From: Cognatishimia maritima
Lineage (GTDB): Bacteria; Pseudomonadota; Alphaproteobacteria; Rhodobacterales; Rhodobacteraceae
Direction: 5' to 3'
DNA: 64,000 bases
NCBI RefSeq assembly: GCF_900129685.1
Contig: NZ_FQWM01000001.1
Location: 777,059 to 841,058 of the forward strand
Part shown: positions 58,848 to 64,000 of the stretch, in pieces
Layout of the letters: each line of letters starts with the position of its first letter
Position numbering within the stretch: the first letter of the stretch is position 1
The notes under the pieces: model-generated
What the model saw: the letters and a program-made list of their open reading frames with translations, nothing else
Database searches by the model: none
What the model was told of the DNA's origin: nothing
Translations under genes and position numbers: made by a program

Positions 58848-59768
58848 ATGACGACTCTGGTTTTTGGCCACAAATCCCCCGACACAGATTCCACAGGCTC
58901 CCCCATCATCTGGGCCTGGTACCTGAACGAAATCAAAGGCGAGAAAGCCGAGGCCGTTCTGCTGGGCGAGCCAAATACCGAAGCCGCTTTTGTTGTCGAA
59001 AAATGGGGCTGTCCAAAACCGCGCATCGTGACTGATTTTGAAGCAGGCCAAGCCGCTGTGATTGTAGACACCAACAATCCAGCCGAACTGCCTGCAAATG
59101 TGAATGAACTGGACGTTCAAGCCATCATCGATCACCACAAGCTGGTTGGCGGCCTGGAAACCAAAGGCCCGATTGACATCACCATCCGTCCATTGGCTTG
59201 CACCGCAACCATCATGCACGACCTGATGGGGGATGATGCTGCGAAAATGCCTGACTGGGTCAAAGGCCTGACCCTGTCTTGCATCCTGTCTGACACGCTG
59301 GAATTCCGCTCCCCGACCACAACCGATCACGACAAGGCGCTGGCCGAAGAACTGGCCAGAGAGTTGAACCTTGATCTGTCTGCCTACGCGTCTGAAATGT
59401 TTGAAGCGAAGTCCGACATCTCTGCGTTTTCTGACGCAGAACTGATCCGCATGGATTCGAAGGAATACGAAGTCGACGGCACCAAGTTCCGCGTTTCTGT
59501 TCTGGAAACCACCGCACCGAAACTGGTTCTGGACCGCAAAGACAGCCTGATGGCGTCTTTCAAAGAGGTCGAGGCCGAAGATGGCGTTGATCAGATTCTG
59601 CTGTTTGTCGTGGACATCCTGAACGAAGAGGCGACGCTGTTTGTGCCAAACGATCTGGTGAAAACGGTCGCCGCGAAATCGTTTGAAGCAGACGCAACCG
59701 GTGACCTTCTGGACCTGCCCGGCATCATGAGCCGCAAGAAACAGATCATCCCGAACCTGAAGGTTTGA
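58848..59768 (+). CDS. ppaC: manganese-dependent inorganic pyrophosphatase
   Basis: A 306-residue family II pyrophosphatase of the DHH superfamily. Metal ligands His8, Asp12 and Asp14 (GHKSPDTD), Asp74 and the DHH motif 95-97 are present; the C-terminal DHHA2 domain carries SRKKQ near residue 296. It hydrolyses pyrophosphate from biosynthesis. The gene stands alone between terminators. Confidence 0.96.
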   Translation: MTTLVFGHKSPDTDSTGSPIIWAWYLNEIKGEKAEAVLLGEPNTEAAFVVEKWGCPKPRIVTDFEAGQAAVIVDTNNPAELPANVNELDVQAIIDHHKLVGGLETKGPIDITIRPLACTATIMHDLMGDDAAKMPDWVKGLTLSCILSDTLEFRSPTTTDHDKALAEELARELNLDLSAYASEMFEAKSDISAFSDAELIRMDSKEYEVDGTKFRVSVLETTAPKLVLDRKDSLMASFKEVEAEDGVDQILLFVVDILNEEATLFVPNDLVKTVAAKSFEADATGDLLDLPGIMSRKKQIIPNLKV

Positions 59769-59790
59769 AATCGCTGATCTGAAATGAATT

Positions 59791-59820
59791 GGGCGCTCTG
59801 TTTTGAGCGCCCATTTTTTA
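59791..59820 (+). terminator. rho-independent terminator of ppaC
   Basis: GGGCGCTC pairs with GAGCGCCC across TGTTTT, followed by ATTTTTTAATT, 22 bases after the ppaC stop. Confidence 0.9.
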
Positions 59821-59821
59821 A

Positions 59822-60142
59822 TTAGTCTGCGTTCGCGTTCTTGTTTTTGGCGCCAATACCGCCATGCACCGTTTCAAGCTGGTCCGCAAATCCCGGATCA
59901 CCGTCCGCAGGGTCAGCGTCTGATTGCCCCGGCACATTTCCGATTCCGTGGATGTTTCCACCGTTGGATCCATTACCGTTGTTACCGTTTGGGTTGGCAT
60001 TATTGTTATCTCCTGCCCCATTTCCAACTTTGTCGTGGATATTGGGGTGAAGCGTATCGGCGGGTGTGTCGGATGCGTTGGCCGCAAATGATGTCGGCGC
60101 GGCGAACATCAGGGCGACTGTGGCAGCAGTCAAAAATCTCAT
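59822..60142 (-). CDS. secreted Asn/Gly-rich low-complexity protein
   Basis: A 106-residue protein with a Sec signal peptide (MRFLTAATVALMFAAPTSFA). The mature protein is highly polar, with a stretch of NNNANPNGNNGNGSNGGN-type sequence near residues 46-63, then Gly/Asp-rich sequence. No Cys and no recognisable domain. It is probably exported and unstructured or metal-binding; function unknown. Confidence 0.75.
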   Translation of the reverse strand: MRFLTAATVALMFAAPTSFAANASDTPADTLHPNIHDKVGNGAGDNNNANPNGNNGNGSNGGNIHGIGNVPGQSDADPADGDPGFADQLETVHGGIGAKNKNANAD

Positions 60143-60341
60143 TCGAGTATATCCATATTTTGGGTTTCGCAGATGCGCTTTAAGAGCATCTCAATTGAGT
60201 TATGTTATTTTGGCGCTATTGCGCTCAGAATGTGGTAAAGTCAGGGCAAGGCTTTGACCGAAAAAATTGGCATCGCGCTTTCATTACAATTGAGAGAGTG
60301 CAATAGGTTTGCCAACGCTATCTTTGCTGACCGGAATGAGC

Positions 60342-61217
60342 ATGACACAAATTATCGAAAACCTCTCTGACATTTCTGATCGCTATGACGCCCTGTTCGT
60401 CGACCTTTGGGGATGTATGCACAATGGTGTCAAAGCCTTCCCAAGTGCGGTCAAGGCCATGCAGGACTACCGCGCGCGTGGGGGTATTGTGGTGCTGGTG
60501 ACCAACTCGCCCAAACCACGTGCCGGCGTGGCAGAGCAGCTTGTCGGCTTTGGCGTTCCAACCGATGCCTATGACACAATTGCGACTTCGGGCGATTCCG
60601 CCCGATCAGCAATGTTTCGCGGTGTTGTGGGCGAAAAGGTGTTTTTCATGGGCGAATGGACCCGCGATGAAGGTTTCTTTGAACCTCTCAACCTGCTTGA
60701 GAACCCGATTGATATCCAACGTGTCCCCTTGTCTGAGGCCGAGGGGATCGTCTGCTGCGGCCCGTTCGATCCAATGGCCGACCCCTCGATCAACCGCGCC
60801 GATTTTCTCTATGCCAAGACCAAAGGCATGAAACTTCTTTGCGCGAACCCTGATATTGTGGTGGACCGTGGCGAAGTGCGCGAATGGTGCGCGGGTGCGC
60901 TTGCGAAGCTCTATACCGAGATGGGCGGAGAAAGCCTTTATTTCGGCAAACCCCACCCGCCGATCTATGATTTGGCCCGTCGCCGTCTGGCTGAATTGGG
61001 CAAAGACATCCCTGACAGCCGGATTTTGGCCATCGGCGATGGTGTCCTGACCGACATCAAAGGCGCCATGGGAGAAGACATCGATTCCCTTTTTATTTCG
61101 GGCGGTCTTGCAGCCAGTGAGACAAAAACATCGGTCCAGCCAGACGCAGAAGCGCTAAATATTTATCTGGAAACAGAAAAATCGAATCCGACATATACGA
61201 TAGGTCATTTGCGCTGA
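60342..61217 (+). CDS. TIGR01459 family HAD-type hydrolase
   Basis: A protein of 291 residues from the HAD superfamily, subclass IIA type. DALFVDLWGCMHNG (near 20) replaces the usual DxD by DLWG, VLVTNSPKPR supplies motif II, and ILAIGDGVLTDIKGAMGEDIDSLFI supplies motif IV. TIGR01459 members are alphaproteobacterial and lack a defined substrate. The start at 60342 is preferred (MTQII...); codons at 60336 and 60309 are also open. Confidence 0.9.
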   Translation: MTQIIENLSDISDRYDALFVDLWGCMHNGVKAFPSAVKAMQDYRARGGIVVLVTNSPKPRAGVAEQLVGFGVPTDAYDTIATSGDSARSAMFRGVVGEKVFFMGEWTRDEGFFEPLNLLENPIDIQRVPLSEAEGIVCCGPFDPMADPSINRADFLYAKTKGMKLLCANPDIVVDRGEVREWCAGALAKLYTEMGGESLYFGKPHPPIYDLARRRLAELGKDIPDSRILAIGDGVLTDIKGAMGEDIDSLFISGGLAASETKTSVQPDAEALNIYLETEKSNPTYTIGHLR

Positions 61218-61268
61218 CGTAAATAAGTCTTGATTTTCTGCAGTTGCAAAGTAATAAAGTTGCTCAAA

Positions 61269-61293
61269 GGCGCGTAGTCGCGCCCGATTTATT
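61269..61293 (+). terminator. weak hairpin terminator after HAD hydrolase gene
   Basis: GGCGCG-TAGT-CGCGCC is a perfect 6-bp stem followed by CGATTTATT, between the HAD and MaoC genes. The T tract is poor. Confidence 0.45.
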
Positions 61294-61319
61294 ACTGGCC
61301 CGTCTGGGCGGAGGGTGAC

Positions 61320-61763
61320 ATGTTGGATAATTTGCCACGCGGAACGATCTGCATCGAAGATATCGAGATGGGCATGGTGCGCTATGTGCAGAAGGTTGTG
61401 ACCGACGCTGATATCGAGAAATTCTCGGAGGTATCAACAGACCGCAACCCGGTGCATCTGGATGATGACTACGCGCAGGACACGATCTTTGAAGGCCGTA
61501 TCGCCCACGGCATGCTGACCGCTGGCTTGGTCTCTGCCGTGATCGGAGAGCAACTGCCGGGTCATGGCACGATCTACATGAGCCAGTCGCTGAAATTCCT
61601 CGCCCCCGTGCGCCCCGGCGATCTGGTGCGCGCCGAGGTCGAGGTGACCGGGATTGAAATCGACCGGCGCCGGGTCAAGCTGGATTGCCGCTGCATGGTG
61701 GATGGCAAGAAGGTTCTGATCGGCGAAGCCATGGTGATGGCCCCGTCGCGCAAGTTCGACTAA
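61320..61763 (+). CDS. MaoC family (R)-specific enoyl-CoA hydratase
   Basis: A 147-residue hot-dog fold protein. The hydratase motif FSEVSTDRNPVHLDDDYA gives the catalytic Asp41 and His46; FEGRIAHGMLTAGLVSAVIGEQLPG is typical of the R-hydratase type that feeds polyhydroxyalkanoate or beta-oxidation pathways. GGAGGG precedes ATG 61320. Confidence 0.93.
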   Translation: MLDNLPRGTICIEDIEMGMVRYVQKVVTDADIEKFSEVSTDRNPVHLDDDYAQDTIFEGRIAHGMLTAGLVSAVIGEQLPGHGTIYMSQSLKFLAPVRPGDLVRAEVEVTGIEIDRRRVKLDCRCMVDGKKVLIGEAMVMAPSRKFD

Positions 61764-61825
61764 TCACGCTGAATTAGCGCGGCTAGGTGCTTGCATGCCT
61801 GCACATGCGGCGCTAACCCTGCGCC

Positions 61826-62758
61826 ATGCGGATTATTCGAGATTATCAATTCGTCACCCCAGAAGACCGAGGCGCAAGCGCTGCCATCGGTAACTTCGAC
61901 GGTGTGCACATCGGGCATCAATCCGTCATCGAACTGGCGCGCAAAGCGGCCCCCGGCGCACCGCTGGGTGTGATGACATTTGAACCCCATCCGCGAGAGT
62001 ATTTTGCACCCGATGCCCCACCCTTTCGGCTGGTTAGCGCGGCCACGCGCGCGCATCGGCTGCGCAAGCTTGGGATAGAGCGCCTGTATGAACTTCCTTT
62101 CAACACCGCGCTTGCGGGGCTGGAACCACGCGCCTTTGCTGAACAAGTGATTGTCAAAGGCCTGGGTCTGCGCCACGTCGTGGTCGGAGCGGATTTCTGT
62201 TTCGGCAAAGGCCGCGCTGGAACGGCCGATGACCTGCGCCGATTTGGCGAAGAACTCGGGTTCGGCGTGACCATCGCACCTTTGGTGACCGGCGGAGATG
62301 GGCAGGTGTCCTCTACCAATATCCGCCTCGCCCTGTCCGAAGGCCGACCGCGGGATGCGGCTGCTATGCTCGGCCACTGGCACCGGATCGACGGCCCGGT
62401 GATTGGTGGCGAACAACGCGGGCGAGAGTTGGGATTCCCAACTGCCAATATGTCGATCGAAGGGCTGCACCCGCCGAAATTCGGCGTTTATGCGGTGCTG
62501 GTCGACGTGCTGGAAGGCCCGCACGCGGGCACCTATCATGGCGCGGCATCCATCGGTGTGCGCCCGATGTTTGGAGAAAACCGGCCCAACATTGAAACCT
62601 ATCTGTTTGATTTTTCAGGCGACCTATACGGAACCGCGTTGTCTGTCGGTCTGGTGGATTACCTGCGACCGGAACAGAGGTTCGACGGGCTGGAGGCTTT
62701 GGTCGCGCAGATGACGGAAGACTGTGCAACCGCTCGCACGATCTTGGATCAGCTATGA
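61826..62758 (+). CDS. ribF: bifunctional riboflavin kinase / FAD synthetase
   Basis: A 310-residue enzyme with an N-terminal FAD synthetase domain (nucleotidyltransferase HIGH-type motif GNFDGVHIGHQ near 23, VSSTNIR near 156) and a C-terminal riboflavin kinase domain from about residue 185 (RGRELGFPTANM). It makes FMN and FAD. The stop overlaps the next gene by 4 bases. Confidence 0.96.
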   Translation: MRIIRDYQFVTPEDRGASAAIGNFDGVHIGHQSVIELARKAAPGAPLGVMTFEPHPREYFAPDAPPFRLVSAATRAHRLRKLGIERLYELPFNTALAGLEPRAFAEQVIVKGLGLRHVVVGADFCFGKGRAGTADDLRRFGEELGFGVTIAPLVTGGDGQVSSTNIRLALSEGRPRDAAAMLGHWHRIDGPVIGGEQRGRELGFPTANMSIEGLHPPKFGVYAVLVDVLEGPHAGTYHGAASIGVRPMFGENRPNIETYLFDFSGDLYGTALSVGLVDYLRPEQRFDGLEALVAQMTEDCATARTILDQL

Positions 62759-63228
62759 GCAAAGATCCCATCGACCGTACCGGACTGAAGCGCCGCTTTT
62801 GGGAGAAAAAGCCGCTGACAGAGCTGTCCGAACAAGAGTGGGAAGCGCTGTGTGATGGCTGTGGCAAGTGCTGCCTGAACAAACTGGAAGATGAAGACAC
62901 CGGAGAGGTCGCCCTGACCCGTGTTGCCTGTCGGCTGCTAGACGATAGCACCTGCCGCTGCGCGCAATATGACATTCGGCACCACTTTATCCCCGAATGC
63001 ATCGTTCTAAAGCCCGACAATCTGGATACCCACGCCTATTGGATGCCCCAGACCTGCGCCTATCGGCTGTTGTGGGAGGGCAAGCCGCTTTATGACTGGC
63101 ACCCTTTGATTTCCGGCACTGCCGAGAGTGTGCATGAGGCGGGCGTATCCGTGCGCGATATGACGGTTTCTGAATTTGAGACCCCCATCGAAGAATGGGA
63201 AGACCACATCATCGAGGAACCGATTTGA
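62755..63228 (+). CDS. UPF0260 (YcgN-type) cysteine-cluster protein
   Basis: A 157-residue protein with the zinc- or iron-chelating YkgJ-type cluster: CDGCGKCC (Cys33, 36, 39, 40) followed by Cys59, Cys67, Cys69 and Cys82. The rest is acidic. Function is unknown. Its start overlaps ribF by 4 bases and its stop shares one base with the next start, so three genes form one operon. Confidence 0.93.
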   Translation: MSKDPIDRTGLKRRFWEKKPLTELSEQEWEALCDGCGKCCLNKLEDEDTGEVALTRVACRLLDDSTCRCAQYDIRHHFIPECIVLKPDNLDTHAYWMPQTCAYRLLWEGKPLYDWHPLISGTAESVHEAGVSVRDMTVSEFETPIEEWEDHIIEEPI

Positions 63229-64000
63229 TGCATTTTGCCTCAGACAATGCCGGAATTGCGCACCCCACAGTGATACAGGCCATTGTTGAGGCAAATGAAG
63301 GCTACGCGCTTGGTTACGGGCAGGATGACCTTACCAAAGCGGCGGTTGCACAGGTCCGCGCCGCATTTGAGGCCCCAGAGGCAGCTGTTTATTTCCTCCC
63401 TACCGGCACCGCTGCGAATGCGCTGGCATTGGCCTGTTTGACGCGCCCTTATGAAACGATTTTCTGCGCTCCAATGGCCCATATCCAAGAGGACGAATGC
63501 GGCGCGCCAGAGTTCTTTTCGGGCGCAAAGCTGACCCTTGTCGGCACCGAGGACAAAATCACGCCCAAGGCACTGCGCGCCGCTATTGACCAGTGCGTAA
63601 CACGAGGGTTTCAAGGTGTGCGCCCCGGTGCCCTGTCACTGTCGCAGGTCACTGAATTCGGTCAGGTCTATACGCTGGACGAAATCCGCGCCTTGACCGA
63701 AATCGCACATAAGGCCGGAATTCCGACCCATATGGATGGCGCGCGCTTTGCACATGCTTGCGTCGCGTTGGGTGTCAGCGCCGCCGAGATGAGTAGGCAG
63801 TCGGGCATTGATGCGGTCAGTTTTGGGGCGACCAAGAACGGCTGTCTTGGCGTTGAGGCGATGGTGCTTTTTGATCCCGCGCGCGCTGACGAGCTTGAAG
63901 CGCGGCGCAAACGTGGCGGGCATCTATTGTCCAAGCAACGCTTTCTTTCGGCACAAATGCTGGCCTATTTGATTGACGACCTGTGGCTGACCCTTGCGTC
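63228..64000 (+). CDS. threonine aldolase family enzyme (beta-eliminating lyase), truncated by window
   Basis: The frame is open from ATG 63228 to the window end (257 codons seen); the 3' end is missing. The fold-type I PLP enzyme motif is present: PTGTAANALALACL near residue 58, GARFAHACVALG near 171, and the PLP lysine Lys203 in SFGATKNGCLG. It most resembles low-specificity L-threonine aldolase. It is the third gene of the ribF operon. The window cuts it, so the C-terminus cannot be judged. Confidence 0.88.
   Translation, partial: MHFASDNAGIAHPTVIQAIVEANEGYALGYGQDDLTKAAVAQVRAAFEAPEAAVYFLPTGTAANALALACLTRPYETIFCAPMAHIQEDECGAPEFFSGAKLTLVGTEDKITPKALRAAIDQCVTRGFQGVRPGALSLSQVTEFGQVYTLDEIRALTEIAHKAGIPTHMDGARFAHACVALGVSAAEMSRQSGIDAVSFGATKNGCLGVEAMVLFDPARADELEARRKRGGHLLSKQRFLSAQMLAYLIDDLWLTLA

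Overview
This 64 kb window reads as core chromosome of an alphaproteobacterium, most likely a marine Rhodobacterales (Roseobacter-type) organism. The evidence is the split histidine cluster hisB / hisH / hisA-hisF-hisE, the cell-cycle regulator gcrA with GANTC sites upstream, an NDUFS4-type complex I subunit, the DUF1467, DUF6455 and TIGR01459 families, an alphaproteobacterial-style Mn-dependent pyrophosphatase, and moderately GC-rich coding sequence. I see no prophage, insertion sequence, CRISPR array, toxin-antitoxin pair or multi-gene defence island. The species assignment is inference.

Layout. 1-1.5 kb: a complete tRNA-Gly, then one A+T-rich AAA ATPase gene of foreign appearance. 1.5-8 kb: histidine biosynthesis genes interrupted by two unrelated inserts (a DUF2306 membrane protein with a divergent TetR regulator; an AraC regulator with a divergent peroxiredoxin-like protein and a WGR protein). 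8-12.5 kb: small conserved proteins, the 23S rRNA methyltransferase rlmB, tRNA-Tyr, a NarL-type regulator, tRNA-Arg and a complex I accessory subunit. 12.6-15.3 kb: a structured RNA gene resembling 6S RNA, then uvrB. 15.7-21.7 kb: universal stress protein, monooxygenase, envelope proteins, LysR regulator, LMW phosphatase, sirtuin, copper chaperone pair and rpmB. 21.8-29.5 kb: meaB, hrpB, the argD-argF operon, gcrA and a prephenate dehydrogenase homologue. 29.6-39.3 kb: AsmA protein, dgkA, rimO, lipoproteins, a DUF6455 gene with a perfect FNR box, two tandem M48 lipoproteins, nitroreductase, EI24 protein and methylmalonyl-CoA epimerase. 39.4-50.4 kb: response regulator, aspS, a cyclopropane-fatty-acid synthase relative, pabB-pabC, carB and two membrane proteins. 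50.4-54.3 kb: groESL under CIRCE control, then an XRE regulator divergent from a secreted beta-propeller. 54.3-64 kb: a DUF2161 nuclease-like protein, a short basic protein with an odd leader, oxyR divergent from katG, ppaC, an Asn/Gly-rich secreted protein, a HAD hydrolase, MaoC hydratase, ribF, a UPF0260 protein and the start of a threonine aldolase gene.

The regulatory layer is unusually readable: CIRCE at groESL, an FNR box at DUF6455, three tandem 15-bp operators at the TetR gene, GANTC sites and a terminator-like leader hairpin at gcrA, and palindromes in several divergent promoters. No complete, clearly undescribed multi-gene system is visible. The best candidates for new biology are the solitary AAA ATPase with its perfect 26-bp palindrome and a 10-bp repeat of the neighbouring tRNA anticodon arm, the 6S-like RNA, and the duplicated five-codon reading frames upstream of the basic protein at 55.0-55.2 kb. 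Start codons were chosen by ribosome-binding-site spacing and family length; several differ from the longest open frame.
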